Of a DNA stretch of 64,000 nucleotides, positions 50,915-60,811 are shown one piece after another. A program made the position numbers and the translations under genes. The stretch is taken from assembly GCA_958295805.1 (NCBI GenBank), contig OY282373.1, positions 467,001 to 531,000 on the forward strand, written 5' to 3'. Every line of letters begins with the position of its first letter. The stretch's first letter is position 1. The stretch comes from an uncultured Nitrospirales bacterium. Its GTDB lineage: Bacteria > Nitrospirota > Nitrospiria > Nitrospirales > UBA8639. Under the pieces are notes generated by a model. It did no database searches, was not told where the DNA came from, and saw nothing but the letters and a program-made list of their open reading frames with translations.

Positions 50915-52306
50915 TTAGGAAGAAGGCAAGAGTTCGAGGGGTGCGACCGGCAGGAGAAATGCCATGGTCGTGCCTTTGCCGTATTCACTGGCAATCTGAA
51001 GGGTGCCGCCGTGTAACTGAACGAGATGTTTCACGATGGCGAGGCCCAGGCCGGTTCCGCCTTCTCCGCGGGAACGTGCTTTATCGACCCGGTAAAACCG
51101 TTCCGTGATGCGCGGCAACTCACTTGCCGGAATGCCTTGGCCGGTATCCTGAATTGCGAGCCGAACGTGGCCGGTTTCTGCCGTTGCCAGAAACAGCACG
51201 TGTCCTCCTTTCGGCGTGTACTTGACCGCGTTGTCCACGAGATTTACCAAAATTTGAGACAGCCGGTCAGGGTCGGCCTGCACGGATAGATCGGCCGGCA
51301 CCCGGTTCACCAGGTGTACGCCTTTTTTCACCGCGTCCCGTGCAAACATGGCCGCCGTTTCGCTTACGAAGGCTCTGAGAGGAATGGCACGGGGATAGAG
51401 CACGACCTTCCCCGTCTCAATGTCGGACAGATGCAGCAGGTCATTCACGAGACGTCCCAATCGTTCCGCGTGGCTGTTCGCGACCTCGAGAAATCGCCGG
51501 TGCGTGGCCGATGGCGGCGGCGCTTCATCAAGTACGGTCTCCAGACATCCCTTGATGGCCGTGAGCGGGGTTCGCAATTCATGCGACACGTTTGCCACGA
51601 ATTCAGCACGGACGGTTTCTAAACGCCGGAGTTCGGTCACGTCGTGGAAGACCAGCAACACGCCTTTGGCCTGAGAAGAAAACGGCACCGGCATGGCGTT
51701 GACTTCAAGCACTCTCAAGGAGGGCACGTGCCATTCGATTTCTCGTTTGCACGGTTCCGCGTGCTCGCGGGACTGACACCGTTCGATTAACTCAGCCAAT
51801 CCCCGATTGCGTACCACTTCCAACAGGGTGCGCGTTTCTCCTGAATCGTCACGAACATTCAGAATCCGTCGTGCGGCAGGATTCATCAGAACAATGTGAC
51901 CGTGTTCATCCAAGGCGATTACGCCTTCGGTCATGCTGTCCAGGATGGCGGTGCTTTTGGCCCGTTCCGTTTCCAGCAGTTGAAACCGTTCCCGGGAGTG
52001 AGTCGTGATGTACTGCACCGCCTTTCTCAACCCGAGCCATTCGTCTGTTTCGGCGTTCGACTCGTTCTCCTTCCAGCCCGTCAACGCTCGCTCAACGTCG
52101 GTTTGAATGTCATTGACCGGCTTCACGAGCCGTTTCCCCAACCACAGGCCGACGGCAAGCAGCAACGCCACCGTCACCATGGCGCCAAACCAGCGTGCGC
52201 CCCCCGTGGCGTCGGAAGAAAGCAGCAGCCAGGTGGCCCCCATTCCCGCCACCGTCATGAGGCTCAACGCCAACCCGAAACGAGAGATCAACCGGCTTTT
52301 CCACAT
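50915..52306 (-). CDS. PhoR-like sensor histidine kinase
   Basis: 463 residues. Two N-terminal transmembrane helices (about 8-30 and 40-57) with no large periplasmic domain between them, a HAMP-like linker (KRLVKPVNDI), a PAS domain (STAILDSMTEGVIALDEHG), then HisKA with ANVSHELRTPLTAIKG (phosphorylated His) and a HATPase with N box (LVNLVDNAVKYTP), G1 (DTGQGIP) and G2 (GGTGLGLAIV). GGAGG precedes the ATG. It follows the response regulator gene by 14 bp. The arrangement is that of PhoR, but no pst or phoU gene is nearby, so the phosphate role is only likely. Confidence 0.9.
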   Translation of the reverse strand: MWKSRLISRFGLALSLMTVAGMGATWLLLSSDATGGARWFGAMVTVALLLAVGLWLGKRLVKPVNDIQTDVERALTGWKENESNAETDEWLGLRKAVQYITTHSRERFQLLETERAKSTAILDSMTEGVIALDEHGHIVLMNPAARRILNVRDDSGETRTLLEVVRNRGLAELIERCQSREHAEPCKREIEWHVPSLRVLEVNAMPVPFSSQAKGVLLVFHDVTELRRLETVRAEFVANVSHELRTPLTAIKGCLETVLDEAPPPSATHRRFLEVANSHAERLGRLVNDLLHLSDIETGKVVLYPRAIPLRAFVSETAAMFARDAVKKGVHLVNRVPADLSVQADPDRLSQILVNLVDNAVKYTPKGGHVLFLATAETGHVRLAIQDTGQGIPASELPRITERFYRVDKARSRGEGGTGLGLAIVKHLVQLHGGTLQIASEYGKGTTMAFLLPVAPLELLPSS

Positions 52307-52320
52307 GAGAACGTCCTCCG

Positions 52321-53010
52321 TTATCCTTCAGTTTCGAAGCGATAGCCCACGCCCTTGACCGTCACGATTCGGTGACTTTCATCACGGAGTTTTTCTCGCA
52401 GGCGTCGGACGTGGACGTCAACCGTTCTTGATTCAATGTCCACGGCATTGGCGTATCCCCACACCACTTCCAGAATTTGCTCCCGATTCAACACTCGCCC
52501 CTTGGCTTGCATCAGCACGGAGAGGAGATCAAACTCTTTCACCGTGAGATCGACGACTCGGCCCGCCAGACGGACCTGATGTTTTGCATCATCGACTTCG
52601 ATCGTGCCGATGCGCTGAACGGTTCCGGTTTGAGGATCTCGCCCCCGCCGTAACACGGCCTTCACCCTGGCCACCAACTCTCGAGGACTGAACGGTTTGA
52701 CCACGTAATCATCCGCTCCCATCTCCAAGCCCACCACGCGGTCCACTTCTTCCGCCTTGGCCGTCAGCATAATGATCACCATGGCCGCGGTCGCCGGCTC
52801 ACGACGAAGCAACCGGCAAATTTCCAATCCGTCAATGCCGGGCAACATGAGGTCCAGCACCAGCAAATCCGGGCGTTCGGTCCGTGCAAGCTGGAGAGCG
52901 GTCTCGCCTTCAGACGCCTCCAGGCAAACAATGCCTTCTTTCTCCATGTGATGGCGGACGAGATCCACGATGGCTTGTTCATCATCGACAACTAAGGCTT
53001 TGAGTGCCAT
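52321..53010 (-). CDS. PhoB-like OmpR-family response regulator
   Basis: 229 residues. The receiver domain has the acidic pair in VVDDEQ, the phosphoacceptor Asp in LLVLDLMLPG (near 53) and the Lys in VVKPFSPREL. The winged-helix DNA-binding domain follows (VVDLTVKEFDLLSVLM, SRTVDVHVRRLREKL, IVTVKGVGYRFE). It is the first gene of a regulator-kinase operon, as in phoBR. Confidence 0.92.
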   Translation of the reverse strand: MALKALVVDDEQAIVDLVRHHMEKEGIVCLEASEGETALQLARTERPDLLVLDLMLPGIDGLEICRLLRREPATAAMVIIMLTAKAEEVDRVVGLEMGADDYVVKPFSPRELVARVKAVLRRGRDPQTGTVQRIGTIEVDDAKHQVRLAGRVVDLTVKEFDLLSVLMQAKGRVLNREQILEVVWGYANAVDIESRTVDVHVRRLREKLRDESHRIVTVKGVGYRFETEG

Positions 53011-53049
53011 GAATCCCCCTCTCTTTTATCGTCCGTGTCCCCCGTGCTC

Positions 53050-53100
53050 CGCGCATCATGGGCCACTGGTCACGGGCCACTAGCCACCGGCCACATAAAG
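53050..53100. repeat. dispersed GGCCACTGGTCAC-type palindromes
   Basis: GGGCCACTGGTCACGGGCCA and CTAGCCACCGGCCAC lie in the divergent gap between the response regulator and the ABC transporter genes; similar tracts at 41195-41250 and 56598. Confidence 0.6.
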
Positions 53101-53189
53101 AGTATGACAATTTTTTCGCTTTGTGAATAGTTGTATCTCCTTCCACTTAAGGGTATTCTTCTAGTGAAACGTTCAACGGGATTCCATCC

Positions 53190-54758
53190 ATGCGTTCGGA
53201 CGCACGCACACCGGTTCACCGCGATCCTCAAGCAATCGGGAAAGCAATCGGGAAGCTGAGGCCGTTTCTGAAACGACTGCTCCTGCTCTTGTTCATGATG
53301 CTGGCCGGTTCGGCGTGTACCGACGGCTCTTCCGACGCGCTCCGCTTTGGTCTGGCCGGGGCGCCGGCCAACCTGGACCCGCGCTTTGCCACGGATGCGA
53401 CTTCCGCCCGAATCAACCGCCTGCTCTATGACCGGTTAGTGGAGTTGAACGACGCATTCGAACCGATCCCCGCCTTGGCCCGGTGGGAAAAGCTGTCATC
53501 CACCCGTTATCGCTTTTATCTGAATCCCGACCCGCGCCCCTTTCACGACGGCGCCATGATGACCGCCCATGATATCAAAGCCACCTACGAGTTTATCTTG
53601 AACGAACGCAACGCTTCTCCACACCGGGCCTCGTTGGCCGTGATCGACGCCGTCACCGTACACGATGAAACGAGTCTCGACTTCGTTCTGCATCGGCCGG
53701 AACCGCTCTTTCCCTGTTATCTCGTGATCGGCATCGTGCCCGCCCGTCTGATTGCCGCTGACCACCCCTTCCACGCTCGCCCCGTGGGAAACGGACCGTT
53801 TTCATTCATTTCCCGGCCGGATGAAACGCGGCTGCACCTTCTGCGGATTCGGGATGGCCAACGCTTCGAGTTCATCACCGTGCCCGACCCCACGGTCCGG
53901 GCACTCAAACTGCTGGCCGGGGAAATCGACATGCTTCAGAACGACCTGCCCCCGGAACTCATCGCCTATCTGGAAAAAGACGACGCACTCCAGGTCCACC
54001 GAGCCTCCGGGACGAACGTTTCGTACCTGGGATTCAGCTTTGACGACGCCGTGACCCGACAAGCCCCCATCCGACGGGCCATTGCCCATGCCGTCGATCG
54101 CGCAGCAATCATTCGCTACGTCCTGAGAGGCGCGGCCAGACCCGCGCAATCGATCTTGCCGCCCAACCATTGGGCCGGCGCACGCGATCTCAAGCCGATC
54201 GCACATGATCCGGAACGCGCACGGGCGCTCATCCGACAAGCCGGCTACTCGATTGAGCGACCACCCCACGTCGTCTATAAAACCTCCAGCGATCCCTTCC
54301 GCGTCCGACTGGCCACCATTCTTCAACGGCAACTGGCGCAAGTCGGGATTGCCGTAGACGTCCGCAGTTACGATTGGGGCACCTTTTACGGAGACATCAA
54401 AGCCGGACGATTTCAGATGTACAGTCTCTCATGGGTGGGCATTCAGACTCCCGATATTTTCGACTACGTGTTCCATAGCCGGTCGGTTCCCCCGCAGGGG
54501 GCCAATCGCGGCCGATTTCACAGTCCGCGTGCCGATGCGATCATCGAACAAGCCCGGGCCGCACTCGACGTACACGACAAACGACGCTTGTACGTCCAAC
54601 TCCAACGTCATCTGGCGGAGGCGCTCCCCTACGTTCCCCTCTGGTACGAGGATCACGTTTTTGTGGCGCGTCGGGAGATCGAAGGCTTTGCCGTGGCCAA
54701 GGACGGGAATTATGACGGCCTGAAGCAGGTACGCCGCCGGCGCTCCGTTCCTTCATGA
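53190..54758 (+). CDS. peptide/oligopeptide ABC transporter substrate-binding protein
   Basis: 522 residues of the SBP_bac_5 (DppA/OppA) family. A hydrophobic segment (LLLLLFMMLAGSAC) may be a lipoprotein signal, though the lipobox is atypical. The core is clear: LRFGLAGAPANLDPRFATDA, ARWEKLSSTRYRFYLNP, GNGPFSF, then DRAAIIRYVLRGAARPA and YSLSWVGIQTPDIF. It would deliver peptides or similar ligands to the permeases encoded next, overlapping the first by 4 nt. The first 25 residues contain a duplicated AIGK unit from a short DNA repeat and may not be translated. Confidence 0.9.
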   Translation: MRSDARTPVHRDPQAIGKAIGKLRPFLKRLLLLLFMMLAGSACTDGSSDALRFGLAGAPANLDPRFATDATSARINRLLYDRLVELNDAFEPIPALARWEKLSSTRYRFYLNPDPRPFHDGAMMTAHDIKATYEFILNERNASPHRASLAVIDAVTVHDETSLDFVLHRPEPLFPCYLVIGIVPARLIAADHPFHARPVGNGPFSFISRPDETRLHLLRIRDGQRFEFITVPDPTVRALKLLAGEIDMLQNDLPPELIAYLEKDDALQVHRASGTNVSYLGFSFDDAVTRQAPIRRAIAHAVDRAAIIRYVLRGAARPAQSILPPNHWAGARDLKPIAHDPERARALIRQAGYSIERPPHVVYKTSSDPFRVRLATILQRQLAQVGIAVDVRSYDWGTFYGDIKAGRFQMYSLSWVGIQTPDIFDYVFHSRSVPPQGANRGRFHSPRADAIIEQARAALDVHDKRRLYVQLQRHLAEALPYVPLWYEDHVFVARREIEGFAVAKDGNYDGLKQVRRRRSVPS

Positions 54759-55699
54759 TGCCCGCCGTGTTCATTCGATTCGTCATTCCGCGAGTCTTGA
54801 CGGCCGTCGCCGTCATCCTGGGCGTCGTCTGCCTCGTGTTTGTTCTCCTGCACCTCGTCCCCGGCGACCCCGTGGAAGTGATGCTGGGGGAATCCGCACA
54901 ACCCGCGGACAAAGAAAGTCTTCGACGGGCGTTGGGGTTGCACCGGCCGCTGTACGTTCAGTTCGGACGCTACCTGACGGACCTGGTTCACTTCGACCTG
55001 GGCACCTCACTGTATTCCAAACGACCGATCAGTCAAGTGTTACTGGAACGACTGCCGGCCACGGTTGAACTCGGGATCGTGTCCCTGCTGTTTGCCGTGC
55101 TGTCGGCCGTTCCGCTCGGGATACTGGCGGCACTCAAAAAACATACCGCGTGGGACGTTGGAGCCATGGGGGTTGCCCTCGTCGGCGTCTCCATTCCCAA
55201 TTTCTGGATGGGGCCCATGCTGATTGTCGTCGGAGCGTTATGGCTGGGATGGTTTCCGGTAAGCGGACGCGCAGGAGTTTCGTCTCTCGTGCTGCCCGCG
55301 CTGACCCTCGGCACGGCAATGGCGGCCGTGCTCTCCCGCATGATCCGAAGCGCCCTTCTCGAAGTCCTGACGGAAGATTTCATTCGCACCGCGCGCAGCA
55401 AAGGCCTGTCCGACTGGGCCGTCACCGTTCGCCACGGGTTACGGAACGCGTTGCTCCCCGTCGTCACGTTGATGGGCTTACAACTCGGGGCCTTGATGAG
55501 TGGGGCCGTCATTACGGAAACCGTGTTTTCCTGGCCGGGGATCGGCTCGCTCGTCATCGAAGCCATTCACCGGCGGGACTATCCCGTCGTGCAAGCCACG
55601 GTGTTGGTGATCAGCGTGGCCTACGTGATGATTAACCTGTTGACGGATCTCGTGTACGCCTGGATCGATCCGCGGATACGGTTGGGAGCACGCGAATGA
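54755..55699 (+). CDS. DppB/OppB-type ABC transporter permease
   Basis: 314 residues with about six transmembrane helices. LVFVLLHLVPGDPVEVMLG is the typical start after TM1. The ABC-contact EAA loop reads RTARSKGLSDWAVTVRHGLRNALLPVVTL, and VFSWPGIGSLVIEAIHRRDYPVVQ is diagnostic of DppB. It overlaps the neighbours on both sides by 4 nt. Confidence 0.93.
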   Translation: MMPAVFIRFVIPRVLTAVAVILGVVCLVFVLLHLVPGDPVEVMLGESAQPADKESLRRALGLHRPLYVQFGRYLTDLVHFDLGTSLYSKRPISQVLLERLPATVELGIVSLLFAVLSAVPLGILAALKKHTAWDVGAMGVALVGVSIPNFWMGPMLIVVGALWLGWFPVSGRAGVSSLVLPALTLGTAMAAVLSRMIRSALLEVLTEDFIRTARSKGLSDWAVTVRHGLRNALLPVVTLMGLQLGALMSGAVITETVFSWPGIGSLVIEAIHRRDYPVVQATVLVISVAYVMINLLTDLVYAWIDPRIRLGARE

Positions 55700-56508
55700 G
55701 ACACGTCCGGGTGCCGCTGGGCATCGTGCTGCTGTGGATGCTCGTCGCGCTCCTTGTGCCGGTGTTGCCCTTGTCGCCGCACGCTATTGACCTGCCCAAT
55801 GTCCTTGCGTCGGGAAGCCTTGACGAATGGTTGGGCTACGATGACCTGGGGCGACCGATTCTGGACCGCTTGGTGGTGGGGGCAAGAACGTCCTTGTTCG
55901 TGGCGGTTGCCGTCGTCGGCATGTCGCTCGTCGTCGGGAGTCTGGTGGGAACCATCGGCGCGTACATCGGGGGATGGACCGATTTCCTCCTGGTTCGCCT
56001 CATCGACGTCTTCCTGGCCTTCCCGGGTATCCTGCTGGCCATTGCCCTGGCCGGCGTGCTGGGGCCGGGCATTGAAAACGTCGTGATGGCGTTGTCGGCC
56101 GTGGGATGGGTGGGCTACGCGCGATTAGCCCGCGCCCAAGTGCTCTCCATCAAAGAACGGGATCACGTCCACGCGGCCGTGGCCATTGGCACGTCAACGC
56201 CGACCATCGTCGTCCGGCATCTGCTTCCGCTCATCAGCGCGCCGTTGATCGTCGAAGCCAGTTTCGGAACGGCGAGCGTCATCATCGGCGAGGCCGGGTT
56301 GTCATTTTTAGGAGTCGGCGTCCAACCACCGAACGCATCCTGGGGAAGCATGATTCGGGACGGCACGCGATACATGCTGGTGGCTCCCCACGTGGTCATT
56401 GCGCCGGGCTTGACGCTGATGGGCGTGGTACTCGCCCTCAACGTCCTTGGCGACCGTCTGCGCGATTGGTTGGACGTCAAAAGGCACACAAGAATGACCG
56501 GAGCGTGA
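55696..56508 (+). CDS. DppC/OppC-type ABC transporter permease
   Basis: 270 residues, partner of the preceding permease. WLGYDDLGRPILDRLVVGAR is the DppC start region, the EAA loop is AVAIGTSTPTIVVRHLLPLI, and EAGLSFLGVGVQPPNASWG is diagnostic. No DppD/DppF-like ATPase gene follows; after this gene come repeats and unrelated genes, so ATPases must be encoded elsewhere. Confidence 0.93.
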   Translation: MRHVRVPLGIVLLWMLVALLVPVLPLSPHAIDLPNVLASGSLDEWLGYDDLGRPILDRLVVGARTSLFVAVAVVGMSLVVGSLVGTIGAYIGGWTDFLLVRLIDVFLAFPGILLAIALAGVLGPGIENVVMALSAVGWVGYARLARAQVLSIKERDHVHAAVAIGTSTPTIVVRHLLPLISAPLIVEASFGTASVIIGEAGLSFLGVGVQPPNASWGSMIRDGTRYMLVAPHVVIAPGLTLMGVVLALNVLGDRLRDWLDVKRHTRMTGA

Positions 56509-56795
56509 CCTGAAGCACGCGTCGTCCCCCCACTCCACGCCGCTCGCGTCACCCCCGCTTCATTGAGCCCCTTGCCCAACGTCACCCTGAGCTCCCAAGG
56601 TGGCCAGTGACCAGCAGCCCGAGCCCGCAAGGGCAGCCTCCACACCCTCTGTCATCCTGAGCGAAGCGAAGGATCTGCTTTTTCCTTCCACCGAAGGATT
56701 CACCTATCCCCGTAACGAACCAGATTCTTCCCTTCGCGAAGAATGACAAAGGAAGCACGAAGGATGACGGAGAAGGCACGCTTGCAACGGTCTCG
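56509..56795. other. intergenic region with inverted dispersed repeats
   Basis: No gene seen. TCATCCTGAGCGAAGCGAAG at about 56652 and an inverted partner (CTTCGCGAAGAATGACA) at about 56735 face each other and could form a long hairpin between the converging genes. GGCCAGTGACCAG lies at 56601. Confidence 0.55.
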
Positions 56796-57785
56796 TCATT
56801 GAAAAAAATACTTGAGATTCAACGACACGCCCCAAAAGCTCAACGCATCGGTTTCAAGCCGGTAGTTGATGTCGTTCCGGGCGCCGGTCGGACATCCGGT
56901 TGGGGCGTTCTGCGGCGGACAGACCGTGGAACCGTGGCTTCTCAAGCGATCGTAGGCGTTGCGTTGGCTGAAATTCCCGCCCACGTCCGCGTAGCGTGCC
57001 TTGACTCCGACGAAAAGGTGATCGGTCAGGGCGTAATCGATTCCGGCCATGAACTGGTAGCCGAACAGAACGTCGGACAGGTCGTCGTCGTACAACGTGT
57101 CCGTGCCGGCCAAATCAGGGTTTTTGGGCCCCTTATCCGTGGTCGCCAAATTCGTGAAGAAGGTCTGACTCGTCTTCCTCAGATACTTCCCCGAGATTTC
57201 CATGCTTGTTTTCGTGACGCCGGCGCCCACGCCCACGTAAGGAATCACCTTGGGGAACAGGCCGTGGAAATCGTAATAGAGGTTGCCGAAGAAGTGATCC
57301 GCGCTCACGTCGCTGATGATTTCGCTGGCCTCTAGGAACTCGTTCGACTTGTAATCCAACGCGGACGGATCCTGCACGCCGCCTTTCTTTTCTCCACTGT
57401 GTTCGCGATGGAGGTACTCAACTTCAACGCGAAAACCTCGCCAGGCGTAGCCGAAATTCAGGCCAGCGAGGAGACCGTTGCCGAGATTAAAGCTGTTCGT
57501 CCAGTTGACGTCCCGCCGCTGGCAATCTTCCGAATTCGGCGAGAAAGGCACCGTCCACGTTCTATCTCCGTTTGTTATCTCGAACGGTTGGCCGTCCCGC
57601 GTCAGCCATTGATCGCAATTGGAAATGACGTCCGAATCACTGGATCAGGTTTTGAGCGTCTCAGGCAGCGCGATGCCGATATCCGCGCCGGCATACCAGC
57701 CTTGCCGCTCGGTCGCGGCCGCGGGCGTTGCGAGCAGCAGAACGATGACCCACAGAATGATGAAACTGAATCGTCTTTTAGCCAT
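56796..57785 (-). pseudogene. outer membrane beta-barrel protein gene with in-frame TGA
   Basis: The frame starts at the ATG at 57785 (MAKRRFSFIILWVIVLLLATPAAA, a signal peptide, then GWYAGADIGIALPETL, the first strand). It meets a TGA at 57647-57645 and continues in the same frame without shift (SDSDVISNCDQWL, ...) through GNGLLAGLNFGYAWRGFRVEVEYLH to the C-terminal LSFWGVSLNLKYFFQ, with terminal aromatic and Gln. Together about 330 codons of an opacity-like porin family. Only one base separates it from an intact gene, so it is a recent nonsense mutation, an assembly error, or readthrough. Confidence 0.75.
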
Positions 57786-57939
57786 GTGATTCTCCTTTCT
57801 CGATCCGTTGCGTTTCCTTCCCGTAGAGGAATTTTCTGTTTCCTGCCTAGTCACGTATAGTAGAAGCGATCGTAGACACTCCCACCCCTGGCACCCCCTG
57901 TACGGAGAGGCAAGGTGGGAGGAGAAGAGGCACCAAAAC

Positions 57940-58149
57940 GTGAAACGACGCATCATCGGTTTTCATCAAGATGAACTCGGTGATTGGGTCGCTGATCTTG
58001 AATGTGGCCACGGGCAACATGTCCGCCACAAGCCCCCTTGGAGCAATCGGCCATGGGTCATCACGCAACGGGGGAGAACGCAGAAATTGGGAGAAACGCT
58101 TCTCTGCAAACTGTGCGATGACGCATCATCGTCCAACGTTCAGTTCTGA
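57940..58149 (+). CDS. DUF3565 family protein
   Basis: 69 residues from the GTG at 57940, with AGAGG 9 nt upstream; the frame is open further upstream but lacks similarity. KRRIIGFHQDELGDWVADLECGHGQHVRHKPPW and LLCKLCDD match DUF3565, small proteins with a Cys-His set (C-G-H-x-Q-H, C-x-x-C) that could bind a metal. Role unknown. The 3' end overlaps the convergent gene by 10 bp. Confidence 0.75.
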   Translation: MKRRIIGFHQDELGDWVADLECGHGQHVRHKPPWSNRPWVITQRGRTQKLGETLLCKLCDDASSSNVQF

Positions 58150-58550
58150 CCCGGATCGTGCGGCCCATCCACCGGTGGGGGATTCACCGGGTCCCAATGC
58201 TGCAAGCGGTCAATCAACGGCCGGGCGTCCGGGCTGGTGGCTTGAGTGGGTTCACTGGGCTCATGATCCCAGGTCATTTGCGCGTAGCCGCGTTCATTCA
58301 GCGTGCTGCGGATGACTTCCACGAGCGCGTCAAGCGTCACGTCGTCCCCCTGCCGCAGATCCAACGTGCGCTGGCTGGGCTCCGTCGGCGGAGGCGTATC
58401 GTGAAGCAAGGCCCAGCAGCGATCAAACACCGTTCGACGAACGTCTTCCGGCACGTTCAAAGTCGGGATGTCCGCCGTACACAGGGCCACCACCATGAGG
58501 ACGAATTGCAGATCGGGAAGTTCGGAGTGATTGATGTCGAGTGTTTGCAT
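58140..58550 (-). CDS. hypothetical protein
   Basis: 136 residues from the ATG at 58550; the frame remains open to 59006 but that part is antisense to hsdM. LPDLQFVLMVVALCTADIPT, DDVTLDALVEVIRSTLNERG and a Pro-rich acidic tail are seen. No family recognised. It is convergent with the DUF3565 gene and divergent from hsdM. Confidence 0.6.
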   Translation of the reverse strand: MQTLDINHSELPDLQFVLMVVALCTADIPTLNVPEDVRRTVFDRCWALLHDTPPPTEPSQRTLDLRQGDDVTLDALVEVIRSTLNERGYAQMTWDHEPSEPTQATSPDARPLIDRLQHWDPVNPPPVDGPHDPGQN

Positions 58551-58658
58551 GATCGGATCGCAGGTTGTTGATTGTAGATTGAAAATCAAAATTCTACAAT
58601 GACAAATCTGACGGGAAGCGGAAAATCCCCGCGGTAGCCTGGGAGAAAGGAAACGTCC

Positions 58659-60296
58659 ATGGCGAGAGAACGACGAAAACAAGCCCGCCCCGACGCCGCA
58701 GCGAAGCCAACGCGCACGGGCCGACGTGATGGACAGACGGGTGCCGTTGCAGGCTGTGAAGCCGAACTCTGGCAGATGGCGGATGCCCTCCGCGGTTCGA
58801 TGGACGCCGCGGAATACAAACACGTCGTGCTCGGCCTCATTTTCCTGAAATACATCTCCGACGCCTTTGAAGAGACGCACGCCCGCCTCGCACGGCAGCA
58901 GGCCGAAGGTGCCGACCCGGAGGACCCGGATGAGTACCGCGCCACAAACGTGTTCTGGGTCCCGCCCGAGGCACGATGGACGCATCTCAAGGCTCAAGCC
59001 AGACAATCCACCATCGGCCGGTTTGTTGATGACGCGATGACCGGAATTGAGCGCGACAATCCGGCGATCAAGGACGTCTTACCCAAAGATTACGCCCGCC
59101 CGGCACTTGACAAACAGCGGCTCGGGCAATTGATTGACCTCATCAGCCACGTCAGGGTGGGCGACGAGGACGCTCGGTCCAAGGACGTGCTCGGCCGCGT
59201 GTATGAGTATTTCCTGTCGCAATTCGCCAGCGCAGAAGGCAAAAAAGGCGGCCAATTCTACACCCCGCGCTGCGTCGTCAAGTTGCTGGTCGAGATGCTG
59301 GAACCCTACCGGGGACGGGTGTACGACCCCTGCTGCGGGTCGGCCGGCATGTTCGTCCAGTCGGTCGAATTCATCAACGCGCACGCCACCGGCAACGGCA
59401 ATGGTGGAAAAACGCCCGGAGGCCCCAAGAAAGACATCTCGATTTACGGTCAGGAATCAAATCACACCACGTGGCGGCTGGCGAAAATGAACTTGGCCAT
59501 TCGCGGCATCGACGGCCAGATCGCCCAAGGCGACAGCTTCCTTAACGACCGCCATCCCGACCTCAAAGCCGACTTCATTCTCGCCAATCCGCCGTTCAAC
59601 GTCTCCGACTGGAGCGGCGAGCGGCTCCTCAACGACAAACGTTGGCGATACGGTGTGCCGCCCAAGGGCAACGCCAACTTTGCCTGGGTGCAGCACATCG
59701 TCCATCATCTGGCGCCCATCGGCGCTGCCGGCTTCGTGCTCGCCAACGGCTCCATGTCGTCGAACCAATCGAACGAAGGCGGTATTCGCAAGAACCTGAT
59801 TGAGGCGAACTTGGTGGACTGCATGGTGGCGTTGCCCGGACAACTCTTCTATTCGACCCAGATTCCCGCCTGCCTGTGGTTTCTCGCCCGCAACCGACGA
59901 CGCGACACGTTCCGTGACCGTCGCGGCGAAATCCTGTTCATTGACGCCCGCAAACTGGGCCGCATGGTGGACCGCACCCACCGGGAACTGACCGATGAAG
60001 ACGTCACCCGCGTCGCCAAGACCTACCACGCCTGGCGTGGCGAGGCCGGCGCCGGCGAATACGCGGACGTGCCTGGCTTCTGCAAAAGCGCGACGCTGGA
60101 GGAAGTCCGCAAACACGACCACGTCCTTACCCCGGGCCGCTACGTCGGCGCCGAAGCGCAGAAGGACGACGGCGAACCGTTCGAGGAAAAAATGAAGCGG
60201 CTGGTCGCCCAACTGCACGCGCAACAAGCCGACAGCGCCAAACTCGACGCGGCCATCAAGGAAAACCTGAACCGGCTTGGATTTGGAGAAGATTGA
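58659..60296 (+). CDS. hsdM: type I restriction-modification system methyltransferase subunit
   Basis: 545 residues. The helical HsdM_N domain ([36 protein letters not shown]) is followed by the N6-adenine methylase: [32 protein letters not shown] (SAM motif I) and [13 protein letters not shown] (NPPF catalytic motif IV). It modifies the target together with HsdS. AAGGA precedes the ATG. A higA-like gene and a HEPN-like gene separate it from hsdS. The hsdR gene is not in the window. Confidence 0.95.
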   Translation: MARERRKQARPDAAAKPTRTGRRDGQTGAVAGCEAELWQMADALRGSMDAAEYKHVVLGLIFLKYISDAFEETHARLARQQAEGADPEDPDEYRATNVFWVPPEARWTHLKAQARQSTIGRFVDDAMTGIERDNPAIKDVLPKDYARPALDKQRLGQLIDLISHVRVGDEDARSKDVLGRVYEYFLSQFASAEGKKGGQFYTPRCVVKLLVEMLEPYRGRVYDPCCGSAGMFVQSVEFINAHATGNGNGGKTPGGPKKDISIYGQESNHTTWRLAKMNLAIRGIDGQIAQGDSFLNDRHPDLKADFILANPPFNVSDWSGERLLNDKRWRYGVPPKGNANFAWVQHIVHHLAPIGAAGFVLANGSMSSNQSNEGGIRKNLIEANLVDCMVALPGQLFYSTQIPACLWFLARNRRRDTFRDRRGEILFIDARKLGRMVDRTHRELTDEDVTRVAKTYHAWRGEAGAGEYADVPGFCKSATLEEVRKHDHVLTPGRYVGAEAQKDDGEPFEEKMKRLVAQLHAQQADSAKLDAAIKENLNRLGFGED

Positions 60297-60401
60297 CGGC
60301 GACGGTCCAAAAAATAGAAAACACAATGCTTTGTCAATCGCAGATGAACGGCAATCGTGGCTCTTGGTGTTCCATCTCGGCTGGTTACACAAAAAATAAG
60401 G

Positions 60402-60704
60402 ATGAAGCCATCCATGTTCAAGCGAGCCGTTCATCCAGGTGAAATTCTGAAAGACGAACTTGCGGAGATGGGCGTGACCCCAACCACGTTTGCACGCCAG
60501 ATTGACGTACCGCCGAATCGCGTCAGCCAGATTATCGCCGGCAAACGTTCCGTGACCGGCGACACCGCCCTGCGGTTTGGGCACTGGTTCGGCGTCGAAC
60601 CCCAATTCTGGCTGAATCTCCAGACGCAATTTGACCTCGTCGTAGCCGACCAGCGAGTTGGTGCGGCCGTGTGCGAATTGCCGACCGCAGTCCGAAGCGC
60701 ATAA
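60402..60704 (+). CDS. HigA-family HTH protein inside the type I locus
   Basis: 100 residues from the ATG at 60402 (an ATG four codons later is also possible). KRAVHPGEILKDELAEMGVTPTTFARQIDVPPNRVSQIIAGKRSV and EPQFWLNLQTQFDL are the HigA pattern. No HigB gene lies beside it. It may be an orphan antitoxin or a regulator of the restriction genes, as at 23050. Confidence 0.85.
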   Translation: MKPSMFKRAVHPGEILKDELAEMGVTPTTFARQIDVPPNRVSQIIAGKRSVTGDTALRFGHWFGVEPQFWLNLQTQFDLVVADQRVGAAVCELPTAVRSA

Positions 60705-60811
60705 TGACGGGAACAGGAGGCCAGTCGGGGTTGGTAGAGTATCTCCGTATTCCGAAAGGGGAAGAAAATGACCGTTAGGGAATTGATTCAGATTCTGGAG
60801 GCTTCTTCGCC

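Noticed and set aside
57645-57647. Selenocysteine reading of the TGA in the beta-barrel gene
   Set aside because: No SECIS-like hairpin is apparent after the codon and this family is not known to use selenocysteine.
58551-59006. N-terminal extension of the hypothetical gene at 58140
   Set aside because: Antisense to the conserved hsdM N-terminal domain; the ATG at 58550 gives a compact protein.
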